Assembly: GCA_910587545.1 (NCBI GenBank)
Contig: CAJUMI010000039.1
Span: 737-12,433, forward strand
Source of the DNA: an uncultured Muribaculaceae bacterium
Lineage (GTDB): Bacteria; Bacteroidota; Bacteroidia; Bacteroidales; Muribaculaceae
Reading direction: 5' to 3'
DNA: 11,697 nt
Positions 1-6,814 of the stretch are shown one piece after another. The position numbers were made by a program, and so were the translations under genes. The notes under the pieces are model-generated. The model worked only from the letters and a program-made list of their open reading frames with translations. It ran no database searches and had not been told where the DNA came from. The first letter of the stretch is position 1, and the number at the start of each line of letters is the position of its first letter.

Positions 1-1
1 C

Positions 2-187
2 CCGCTGTTCTCCTTTATCTGGCCCGAATGGATGCCGCTGGTGGGAGGCGAGGTATTCTCGTTCTTCGACCCTGTGTTCAACTTTGCCGACGCGGCCATC
101 ACTGTGGGTATGCTGGCCCTGATACTATTCTATTACAAGTATCTGGGGGGTGAAAATGAATCTGCTGAAAGTGGTAAAAAGAAATAA
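2..187 (+). CDS. lspA: Lipoprotein signal peptidase LspA, C-terminal part (5' end outside window)
   Basis: LspA is the inner-membrane aspartyl protease (signal peptidase II) that cleaves prolipoprotein signal peptides before the lipidated cysteine. Only the last 61 residues are present, read in frame from base 2 to the TAA at 185-187. The segment carries FDPVFNFADAAITVG (about 65-112), which matches the family's C-terminal FNxAD motif; the catalytic Asp is encoded at 89-91. A hydrophobic stretch (MLALILFYYKYL) follows as the last membrane helix, then a short polar, lysine-rich tail. The gene overlaps the next reading frame by 32 bases, so the two are almost certainly cotranscribed. The first catalytic Asp motif lies upstream of the window and cannot be checked. 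Confidence 0.93.
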   Translation, partial: PLFSFIWPEWMPLVGGEVFSFFDPVFNFADAAITVGMLALILFYYKYLGGENESAESGKKK

Positions 188-956
188 AATACAGCGTATA
201 TGCGCGTTGCTGGCGGTAGGAGTGCTTGCTCTTACCGCCTGCCGCCGTGTGCCCGGCGAGGTAATCGCCCCTGACGAAATGGCGATGCTGCTGGCCGATA
301 TCCATGTAGGCGATGCTGTAGTGGAGCAGAACAGGCGCGACTACGGCAGCGACTCGGTAAAGATGCTGCTGAAGCAGTCGATTATGGCCCGCCACGGGGT
401 TGACGGAGAGCGCTTTGACTCATCGCTGTCGTGGTATGCGCACAACCCCGAAATATATCTCGAGGTGTACGACAAAACCATAGAGATACTGCAGACGCGA
501 ATGAACGAAAACGATGCCCAGATTGCCGGTTCGTTGTCGGTGGTCGGCGATTCGGTTGATTTATGGGGCGGTGCGCGCTTCCTTGCCGTAAGCGCCCTCT
601 CGGCTACAAAATACGTAACTTTCAATATCGAGGCGGACGAAAATAGCGAACAGGGCGACCGCTATACATGGCGCGGCAAATTTGTGAATAATATTTCCAA
701 GACCCGCTGGGGTATAGCCGCAACCTATTCCGATGGTACTGTGGAAGTGCTTGATGCCGAGGCTGATAAAGACGGATGGAACGAAATAGAATTCGTGTCG
801 GACTCCACGCTGCACCCTGAAAAAATCTACGGTTATATGGAAGTGCAATCCCGTCCGGGTATGACTACTTGGATCGACTCGATTCAGCTGGTTCGCAACC
901 GTAAGAATCCGGCGTCGTACCGACACCGCTATAGTTTGCGTACATACCGCCGATAG
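156..956 (+). CDS. DUF4296-domain lipoprotein, function unknown
   Basis: This predicted lipoprotein of 266 residues probably sits in the cell envelope. The N-terminus has basic residues, a hydrophobic core and a lipobox LTAC with the lipidated Cys at residue 29. Residues about 34-120 (VIAPDEMAMLLADIHVGDAV, then SSLSWYAHNPEIYLEVYDK) look like the Bacteroidales DUF4296 domain, as recalled from its 'vi..d.m..il.dih..e' and 'fd.SL.WY..npe.y..iydk' pattern. The remaining ~140 residues look beta-rich and I do not recognise them. I chose the ATG at 156, which follows a G-rich stretch (145-150); an in-frame GTG at 150 is possible. The gene begins inside lspA, whose product would process this protein, so enzyme and a substrate share an operon. 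No specific role is known to me. Confidence 0.82.
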   Translation: MNLLKVVKRNKIQRICALLAVGVLALTACRRVPGEVIAPDEMAMLLADIHVGDAVVEQNRRDYGSDSVKMLLKQSIMARHGVDGERFDSSLSWYAHNPEIYLEVYDKTIEILQTRMNENDAQIAGSLSVVGDSVDLWGGARFLAVSALSATKYVTFNIEADENSEQGDRYTWRGKFVNNISKTRWGIAATYSDGTVEVLDAEADKDGWNEIEFVSDSTLHPEKIYGYMEVQSRPGMTTWIDSIQLVRNRKNPASYRHRYSLRTYRR

Positions 957-1013
957 AGAAGGGCATTGTCGGTGCAAAGCTCCCGAATGTGCTTCCGAAT
1001 GCCGAATGTCTGA

Positions 1014-1045
1014 TTTGCAAAATTCGGAAAAATTTGCTAACTTTG
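1014..1045 (+). promoter_or_regulatory. Bacteroidetes-type sigma-ABfr promoter for parC operon
   Basis: A -33 box TTTG (1014-1017) and a -7 box TAACTTTG (1038-1045) are separated by exactly 20 bases. This fits the Bacteroidetes primary sigma factor consensus TTTG / TAnnTTTG. Transcription would start near 1051-1053, about ten bases before the ATG at 1063. The promoter covers the longer in-frame start at 1006, so it argues that translation begins at 1063. Confidence 0.8.
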
Positions 1046-1062
1046 TAGCAAATGTCAGTACG

Positions 1063-3759
1063 ATGAGCCAGAATACTAATAACCCCGAAGAACTTCCGCA
1101 GGGCGATGCCGCCGAAGGTGCCCACGTTCACAACAAACCATACACAGCCGCTGCCGATGTAGTGCGTCACCAGCTAAAAGGCATGTACCAGAGCTGGTTT
1201 CTCGAGTATGCCTCGTACGTGATACTCGAGCGTGCCGTACCTCATATCGACGACGGTCTAAAGCCCGTGCAGCGCCGTATTCTCCATTCGATGGAAACTC
1301 TCGACGACGGCCGCTTCAACAAGGTTGCCAACATAGTCGGCAACACCATGCAGTACCATCCACACGGCGATGCCTCGATTGGCGACGCCCTGGTGCAGCT
1401 TGGCCAAAAAGACCTGCTGGTAGAAACTCAGGGTAACTGGGGTAACATACTCACCGGAACTTCAGCTGCGGCTCCGCGATATATCGAGGCCCGTCTGTCG
1501 CCATTTGCACTGGAAACCCTGTACAACGAAAAAGTAACCGAGTGGACAGTAAGCTACGACGGTCGCAAGCGCGAGCCTGTAACCCTGCCGGCAAAGTTCC
1601 CGCTGTTGCTGGCCCAGGGAGCAGAAGGCATAGCCGTAGGTCTGGCATCGAAGATTCTGCCTCATAACTTCAACGAGATACTCGACGCTGCAATAGCGTA
1701 TCTGAGCGGCGAGGAATTCGAACTCTTTCCCGACTTTCCTACAGGCGGCGCCATCGACATCAGCCGTTACAACGACGGGCGTCGCGGAGGTGCCGTACGC
1801 ATCCGCGCAAAAATCGAGAAAATCGACAACCGTACATTGGCCGTCACCGAGATACCATATGGCAAAACCACCGGAGCCGTAATTGATTCCATACTCAAGG
1901 CATTTGAAAAGGGTAAAATCAAAATCCGCAAGGTTGAGGACAATACCGCCGAGCACGCATGCATAGTGGTGCATCTGCTGCCCGGAACGTCGAGCGACAA
2001 AACCATCGACGCCCTCTACGCCTTTACCGATTGCGAGGAGAGTATTTCGCCCAACTGCTGCGTGATTTCGGAAAAGAAACCGCACTTTCTGGGTGTGAGC
2101 GACGTGCTGCGCCATAGTGCCGACCGCACGCGCGACATCTTCCGGCGCGAACTTGAAATCAAGCTTGACGAACTGCGCGAACGCCTGTTCTACGCCTCGC
2201 TCGAGCGTGTGTTCATCGAAAACCGCATTTACAAGGACAAGGAATACGAAACCGCTGCAAATATCGATGTGGCTGTGGAGCATATTGCCAGTCGCCTCGA
2301 ACCACTGACTGCCGATTTTATCCGCCCTGTAACCCGCGATGACATACTGCGGCTGGTGGAGATAAAGATGAAGCGCATTTTCCGCTTCAGCAGCGACGAG
2401 GCGGAGAACCTCATAACACGCCTCAACCAGCAGATACAGGATGTACTTGACGACCTTGACCACCTTACCGAATACACCATACGCTGGTATAAGACTCTGA
2501 AAGAAAAATACGGCGAAGCATATCCACGACGCACACAGATACGCAGTTTCGACACCATACAGGCGTCTACTGTTGCCGAAGCCAACGAAAAACTGTACAT
2601 CAACCGTGAGGAAGGCTTCATAGGCACCTCGCTGAAAAAAGACGAGTTTGTGTGCAACTGCTCCATGCTCGACGACATAATCATATTCTATAAAGACGGA
2701 AAGTATAAAATAGTAAAGGTTGCCGAGAAACTGTTCGTAGATAAAAATGTGCTTTATGTAAATGTGTTCAAACCCAAGGACACCCGAACCATATACAACG
2801 TAATCTATCGCAATGGCCGTGCCGGCAACTACTATATGAAGCGCTTTGCCGTAACCGGAATAACCCGCGACAAGGAATACGACCTTACTCCCGGTCTGCC
2901 CGGCAGCAAAATAATGTGGTTCAGCGCCAATCCTAACGGCGAGGCCGAAGTGGTGAAGGTGATACTCAAACCAAAGGCAAGACTGAAAAGTCTGCAGATC
3001 GACGTGGACTTCGCGCAGTTGAAGCCCAAAGGCCGGAGCGCGTTGGGCAACCTTGTGACCAAAAACGAAATACACCGCATGAGCCTCAAGGAGCGCGGTG
3101 TATCGACTCTCGGTGGCCGCGACGTGTGGTTCGACCACGATGTGAAGCGCCTCAACTACGATGGCCGCGGCGAATATCTGGGCGAGTTCCAGCCTCAGGA
3201 CCTGGTACTGGTGATACTGAAAAACGGCGAATACTATACCTCCACATTCGATGCCACCAACCACTACGAGGACAACATACTGCGCATAGAGAAATTCCGC
3301 CCCGACACCGTATGGACCGCAGTGCTGTTCGATGCCGACCAGGGCTACCCATATCTCAAGCGCTTTACATTCGAGGCCTCGGCCAAGCGTCAGCGTTATC
3401 TTGGCGAGAACAGCGACTCAAGGCTGATTCTGCTTATCGACACTGTCGGCGCCATGCTGAAAGTAAGCTTCTCCGCTCCCGATGATGTCCGCGAACCGAT
3501 GATAGTGGATGTTGAGGAATTTATTGCCGTCAAGTCGTTCAAGGCCAAAGGCAAGCGCCTTACTACATTCAATCTTGCCGAGGTGGAGGAACTTGAACCC
3601 AAGTCGCTGTCGGCAGGCGAGGCTGAAGGCGGCGATGAGCCTGAGGCCGAGGAAAGTACCGATGACAAGGAGCGAGAAGATAGCGAAGATTTAGAAACCG
3701 AAGAAATCTCCGACGAAGAGCTGCGCGACGATATAATCGGGCAGCAACGTCTGTTCTGA
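1063..3759 (+). CDS. parC: DNA topoisomerase IV subunit A (GyrA/ParC family)
   Basis: This is the DNA breakage-reunion subunit of a type IIA topoisomerase, acting with ParE (not in the window) to decatenate chromosomes. It has 898 residues from the ATG at 1063. The winged-helix/tower core spans about 30-470, with KPVQRRIL and HPHGDASIGDALV (99-111) and the active-site Tyr140 in APRYIEARL. The C-terminal DNA-wrapping part follows (about 500-830). It has no good GyrA-box (QRRGGKG); a degenerate KPKGRSALGN sits near 654. That is why I call ParC rather than GyrA. Residues ~840-898 form a strongly acidic tail ending IIGQQRLF. The position equivalent to E. coli GyrA Ser83 is Ala104; Asp108 matches Asp87. 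An in-frame ATG at 1006 overlaps the promoter and was rejected. Its TGA overlaps the next ATG by one base. Confidence 0.93.
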   Translation: MSQNTNNPEELPQGDAAEGAHVHNKPYTAAADVVRHQLKGMYQSWFLEYASYVILERAVPHIDDGLKPVQRRILHSMETLDDGRFNKVANIVGNTMQYHPHGDASIGDALVQLGQKDLLVETQGNWGNILTGTSAAAPRYIEARLSPFALETLYNEKVTEWTVSYDGRKREPVTLPAKFPLLLAQGAEGIAVGLASKILPHNFNEILDAAIAYLSGEEFELFPDFPTGGAIDISRYNDGRRGGAVRIRAKIEKIDNRTLAVTEIPYGKTTGAVIDSILKAFEKGKIKIRKVEDNTAEHACIVVHLLPGTSSDKTIDALYAFTDCEESISPNCCVISEKKPHFLGVSDVLRHSADRTRDIFRRELEIKLDELRERLFYASLERVFIENRIYKDKEYETAANIDVAVEHIASRLEPLTADFIRPVTRDDILRLVEIKMKRIFRFSSDEAENLITRLNQQIQDVLDDLDHLTEYTIRWYKTLKEKYGEAYPRRTQIRSFDTIQASTVAEANEKLYINREEGFIGTSLKKDEFVCNCSMLDDIIIFYKDGKYKIVKVAEKLFVDKNVLYVNVFKPKDTRTIYNVIYRNGRAGNYYMKRFAVTGITRDKEYDLTPGLPGSKIMWFSANPNGEAEVVKVILKPKARLKSLQIDVDFAQLKPKGRSALGNLVTKNEIHRMSLKERGVSTLGGRDVWFDHDVKRLNYDGRGEYLGEFQPQDLVLVILKNGEYYTSTFDATNHYEDNILRIEKFRPDTVWTAVLFDADQGYPYLKRFTFEASAKRQRYLGENSDSRLILLIDTVGAMLKVSFSAPDDVREPMIVDVEEFIAVKSFKAKGKRLTTFNLAEVEELEPKSLSAGEAEGGDEPEAEESTDDKEREDSEDLETEEISDEELRDDIIGQQRLF

Positions 3760-4616
3760 TGAAACTGAAAAAGATTATACTTGGCGCAGTGGCCGCACTC
3801 AGTGCTGGCCTCGGCGCTTTCGCGCAGAATGAAGCCGTGTTGCGGCCGGTAACGTCGGTCTATACCGTCGAAGCCGGCAGCTCGCACCTGTGCGACACAT
3901 ACATGACCCCGCTAAAATATACCGGCTGGCAGATGGCTCTGGGCTATGAACGCTGGCAGGCAATGCGTTTCGACCCCGAAAACTGGGTGATGAATCTTGG
4001 CGGCCGACTGAGTATTGACCGGGCCCTCAATCCGGCGCGAAATGCAGTGATGTGGGGGCTGGATTTGCGCCTCGACTGGGCTATGATGCGCCGTTTCGAT
4101 ATTGCCTCGGCCCCCGGCCTGACTCTTGCAGCCGGCGGCCAGACAACTCTCAACGGCGGATTGCTCTATCTGAACCGCAACAGCAACAATCCGGCCTCGG
4201 CAAAAGCCGCATGGACCGTGGGAATAACCGGACAGGCCACATATCGCCTCACATTGGGGCGCCTGCCGGTGGTACTGGGCTATCGTCCGTCGCTGCCCTT
4301 GATTGGCTGTTTTTTCTCGCCGGACTACGACGAACTATATTACGAAATATATCTGGGCAACCATAGCGGACTGGCCCATGTAGCCTGGCCCGGCAGTTTC
4401 TTCCGCCTCGACCAGCTGCTGAGCGCCGACCTGCGCTTCGGAGCCACGGCACTGAGGGTGGGGTACCGCTGCAATATACTCAGCACAAAGGCCTCGAATA
4501 TAGTCAGCAGGCAAATTAACCATTGTATATCGTTGGGTGTCAGCGGTGAGTGGCTGCCGGTAGGCCGCAGCGGCAAGCTGTCGGACGAAGCCCGAATTAT
4601 ATCAGCTTATTATTGA
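3759..4616 (+). CDS. DUF3316-like exported, probably outer-membrane-associated protein
   Basis: This is a 285-residue protein of unknown function. It begins with a Sec signal peptide (MKLKKIILGAVAALSAGLGAFA, cleavage before QNEA). The mature part has alternating hydrophobic/aromatic segments typical of beta-strands. It carries stretches I associate with the Bacteroidales DUF3316 family: DTYMTPLKYTGWQMALGYER near the N-terminus, LYLNRNSNNPASAKA in the middle, and PLIGCFFSPDYDELYYEIYLG near residue 190. A short outer-membrane beta-barrel or barrel-associated protein is plausible, but this is inference from composition. The ATG lies within the parC stop (TGATG), and its own TGA overlaps the next ATG in the same way, so its translation is probably coupled to both neighbours. 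No catalytic motif is visible. Confidence 0.8.
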   Translation: MKLKKIILGAVAALSAGLGAFAQNEAVLRPVTSVYTVEAGSSHLCDTYMTPLKYTGWQMALGYERWQAMRFDPENWVMNLGGRLSIDRALNPARNAVMWGLDLRLDWAMMRRFDIASAPGLTLAAGGQTTLNGGLLYLNRNSNNPASAKAAWTVGITGQATYRLTLGRLPVVLGYRPSLPLIGCFFSPDYDELYYEIYLGNHSGLAHVAWPGSFFRLDQLLSADLRFGATALRVGYRCNILSTKASNIVSRQINHCISLGVSGEWLPVGRSGKLSDEARIISAYY

Positions 4617-5662
4617 TGAAGAATCTAAGATACCTGCCTCTGGTGATAGCCGGCGCGGCAGCGATGGCCGCCTGCCATAGCATTGAAGAGTTCGACAACG
4701 GATTGCAGGGCAATTTCGACGCACTCTGGACAACAGTCGACCAGCATTACTGCTTCTTCGAAGAGAAGGAGGTCGACTGGGATTCGGTGTACCGCGAGTA
4801 CAAGCCGCGCGTAAACGACACCATGGATATGTTTGCCTATTTCGACGTTTGTGCCGATATGCTCGACGAACTGCGCGACGGCCACGTAAACCTTTCGTCG
4901 TCGTTCAAGACCTCGTACTACCGTAAATGGTGGAGCGACTACCCGCAGAACTTCGACGAACGTCTGATTCAGGAACACTACTTCAATTTCGAATACAGCC
5001 AGGCCGGAGGGCTCACATACGGCCTGCTTGCCGACAGCACCATAGGCTATATCCGCTATCCGAGTTTCAGCTACGGAATAGGCGAGGGGACTCTCGACCT
5101 TATATTCTATCAGATGCGCGATTGCCTTGGACTGGTAATAGACATCCGCGACAATGGCGGCGGCAGTCTTACAAACGTGGAAACCCTGGTGAGCCGATTT
5201 ATCGACCGGCGTATTCTTGCCGGCGCTATATCGCATAAGAATGGACCGGCCCACAATGATTTTTCGGAGCCGTATAAGTTCTATTACGAACCTAATTACG
5301 AACATGTGCGCTGGTTGCGACCTATATCCGTGCTTACCAACCGCAGCACATTCAGCGCAGCTAACAACTTTACCGGCATAATGAAAACTCTGCCAATGGT
5401 GACCATAGTGGGAGCTAAGACAGGCGGCGGCAGCGGCATGCCGTTTTCGTCGGAAATACCGTGCGGATGGGCTGTGCGTATGTCGGGTTCACGGCTTTAC
5501 GACCCCTTAGGCCACGAAACCGAAAGCGGCATCGAGCCTACTGATGGCTATGTCGTAGACCTTGACCCGGAAGCTGTGGCAAACGGTATTGACAATATGC
5601 TTGAAACTGCCATAGAAGCTATATACCGGTTCTATGACTCGGATTCTGACACAGAAGGTTAA
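4616..5662 (+). CDS. S41-family (tail-specific/tricorn-like) peptidase lipoprotein without a PDZ domain
   Basis: This is a predicted lipoprotein of 348 residues with lipobox MAAC and lipidated Cys20. After an N-terminal helical S41 cap (about 25-85) comes LRDGHVNL with His90. The protease core (about 140-315) contains LVIDIRDNGGG (173-183), LTNRSTFSAANNF with the presumed nucleophile Ser247, and VGAKTGGGSGMPFSSEIP (265-282). There is no room for a PDZ domain between His90 and the core. In classical CtpA/Prc enzymes a general-base Lys lies 25 residues after the Ser; here that position is Gly272, and the +3 Glu is Asn250. Ser-His chemistry as in tricorn-core or IRBP-like members is more likely, or the protein may not be a protease. 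The start at 4616 gives a proper signal peptide and a TGATG overlap; a longer frame from 4550 overlaps the upstream gene and masks the signal. Confidence 0.86.
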   Translation: MKNLRYLPLVIAGAAAMAACHSIEEFDNGLQGNFDALWTTVDQHYCFFEEKEVDWDSVYREYKPRVNDTMDMFAYFDVCADMLDELRDGHVNLSSSFKTSYYRKWWSDYPQNFDERLIQEHYFNFEYSQAGGLTYGLLADSTIGYIRYPSFSYGIGEGTLDLIFYQMRDCLGLVIDIRDNGGGSLTNVETLVSRFIDRRILAGAISHKNGPAHNDFSEPYKFYYEPNYEHVRWLRPISVLTNRSTFSAANNFTGIMKTLPMVTIVGAKTGGGSGMPFSSEIPCGWAVRMSGSRLYDPLGHETESGIEPTDGYVVDLDPEAVANGIDNMLETAIEAIYRFYDSDSDTEG

Positions 5663-5678
5663 TAAATTATGTAAAAAA

Positions 5679-5710
5679 CTTGCATGGTATTGAAATTATT
5701 GTTAAATTTG
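5679..5710 (+). promoter_or_regulatory. Bacteroidetes-type promoter for the small envelope protein gene
   Basis: A -33-like CTTG (5679-5682) and a perfect -7 box TAAATTTG (5703-5710) are separated by 20 bases, the same geometry as the parC promoter. Transcription would start near 5716-5718, giving a leader of about 23 bases before the ATG at 5740. It overlaps an in-frame ATG at 5680, which is therefore unlikely to be the real start. Confidence 0.74.
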
Positions 5711-5739
5711 CGCCAATCACTATAAACCAATATCACAGT

Positions 5740-6213
5740 ATGAAAAAAATAGTTCTGTTGTTTGCTATGCTGATTGCCTTTGGTGTCAATCAGTCATATG
5801 CCAAGATTCCCGTAGTTTACGGTACTCACGAAAAGATTAACGAGATTGCAAAATTACCATCGGATTACGATGATGAAGACGGCAGCTATAGCCTTGCCTA
5901 CAAATACACAATGGCTCATCTGTTCTGGATTCCTCTGTGGCAGACCGATGAAGGAAAAGTCGTAGCAATAAATCAGGGCGATGACGAAACCTGGTATGAC
6001 ATCGATGATGCGCTTAGACAAGACGATTTTCGTAAGGAAATTCTGTCAGACGCAGGTGTGAAAGATATTGCCGAACTTGAGCAGATGCCTTTCTGGGATG
6101 CCTGGGGAGGTAAACTTCTTGTAGGTGGTATTCTGTTGGTCATTATTCTTGGCGTGGTTAAGGGCCGTTCCGGCAAAGACGAAAAAGCCGAGCCAGTGGC
6201 AGAAAAAGAATAA
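5740..6213 (+). CDS. Small exported protein with C-terminal membrane anchor, function unknown
   Basis: I do not recognise this 157-residue protein. It starts with a clean Sec signal peptide (MKKIVLLFAMLIAFGVNQSYA, cleavage before KIPVV). An acidic, aromatic middle region follows (for example YDDEDGSYSLAYKYTMAHLFWIPLWQ, then GDDETWYDIDDALRQDD). Near the C-terminus is one membrane segment (LLVGGILLVIILGVV, about residues 128-142) with a charged tail GRSGKDEKAEPVAEKE. The predicted topology is a periplasmic domain with a single anchor and a short cytoplasmic tail. It has its own promoter and ends at a strong terminator, so it is monocistronic. The DNA is visibly richer in A and T than parC. The ATG at 5740 was chosen because upstream residues would block the signal peptide and overlap the promoter. 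Confidence 0.8.
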   Translation: MKKIVLLFAMLIAFGVNQSYAKIPVVYGTHEKINEIAKLPSDYDDEDGSYSLAYKYTMAHLFWIPLWQTDEGKVVAINQGDDETWYDIDDALRQDDFRKEILSDAGVKDIAELEQMPFWDAWGGKLLVGGILLVIILGVVKGRSGKDEKAEPVAEKE

Positions 6214-6228
6214 ACTCACCTAAGTCGG

Positions 6229-6290
6229 TTCAAAACAAAGCACCTGCCGGATATGTAGCATTGCATATCCGGCAGGTGCTCTGTTTTGAA
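6229..6290. terminator. Long bidirectional hairpin terminator between convergent genes
   Basis: A perfect 16-base stem, GCACCTGCCGGATATG (6240-6255) with CATATCCGGCAGGTGC (6264-6279), closes an 8-base loop. Pairing extends outward to 6229/6290 with one mismatch (6238/6281), because the flanks TTCAAAACA and TGTTTTGAA are complementary. The A-rich left flank and T-rich right flank give a U-rich 3' side in either direction. It lies between the stop at 6213 (plus) and the fldA stop at 6297 (minus). Confidence 0.88.
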
Positions 6291-6296
6291 TATTAC

Positions 6297-6791
6297 CTAC
6301 TGTTTCAAAGACTTTACCCACTCGGCTATGCGGGTGTCGGTGAGGTCGGGGCGGTTTACTTCGTCGAGCATGAGTCCTACGATTCTGCCGTCGATGTCGG
6401 CGGCGCCGCCTTTGAAGTCATAACCTTCGGCATTGAAATCGCCTATGAAGCGTGCGCCGGTATCTTTGAGCTTGTGGTAAATATTGCCTATTGCGTTGTT
6501 GAAGGTATCGGACATTGACTCGTCGCCACAGCCGAACAAAGCTAAGCTGTGTCCCTTGAGGTCGAGCGCTGCGACTCCGGCGAGAAAGTCGTAGAAGTCG
6601 CGCTGTACCTGTCCGTTGCCCCAGGTCGAGGAGCCTATAATATCCAGTTCGTAATCGCCTAATACCGACGGAGCAGTATTGGCCACGTCGTGGATGTCGG
6701 CCTCGGCTACACCGAGAGCCTTGGCTATACGGCGCGCTACCCCGGCAGTGGTGCCGGTGGTGGAGCCGTAGAATATACCTGTTTTTTTCAT
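6297..6791 (-). CDS. fldA: Flavodoxin (long-chain type)
   Basis: Flavodoxin is a small soluble FMN protein that carries low-potential electrons in place of ferredoxin. The 164-residue sequence starts KKTGIFYGSTTGTTAGVARRIA with the phosphate-binding loop STTGTT at residues 10-15. STWGNGQ with the FMN-facing Trp57 follows, then FGCGDESMSDTFNNAIG at 86-102 as the 90s loop. The C-terminal part FKGGAADIDGRIVGLMLDEVNRPDLTDTRIAEWVKSL is typical of bacterial FldA. The usual FMN-stacking Tyr of the 90s loop appears to be Met93. The gene starts 23 bases after the rprY stop in the same direction, with no promoter seen between, so it may be read from the rprXY transcript. Its 3' end abuts the bidirectional terminator. 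Confidence 0.93.
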   Translation of the reverse strand: MKKTGIFYGSTTGTTAGVARRIAKALGVAEADIHDVANTAPSVLGDYELDIIGSSTWGNGQVQRDFYDFLAGVAALDLKGHSLALFGCGDESMSDTFNNAIGNIYHKLKDTGARFIGDFNAEGYDFKGGAADIDGRIVGLMLDEVNRPDLTDTRIAEWVKSLKQ

Positions 6792-6814
6792 ATACGGAGA
6801 GAGTTTTGCAGTTG

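Noticed and set aside
1462..3264. A 600-codon open frame antisense to parC
   Set aside because: Its codons are in exact register with parC codons, so a stop would require the sense codons TTA, CTA or TCA, which are rare here. The translation has no recognisable domain.
4625..5305. A 226-codon minus-strand open frame inside the S41 gene
   Set aside because: It is fully nested in a well supported gene and arises from the same avoidance of TTA/CTA/TCA codons.
6261..6518. Plus-strand open frame across the terminator and the fldA 3' end
   Set aside because: It starts within the hairpin loop and runs antisense to the flavodoxin gene; no family resemblance.
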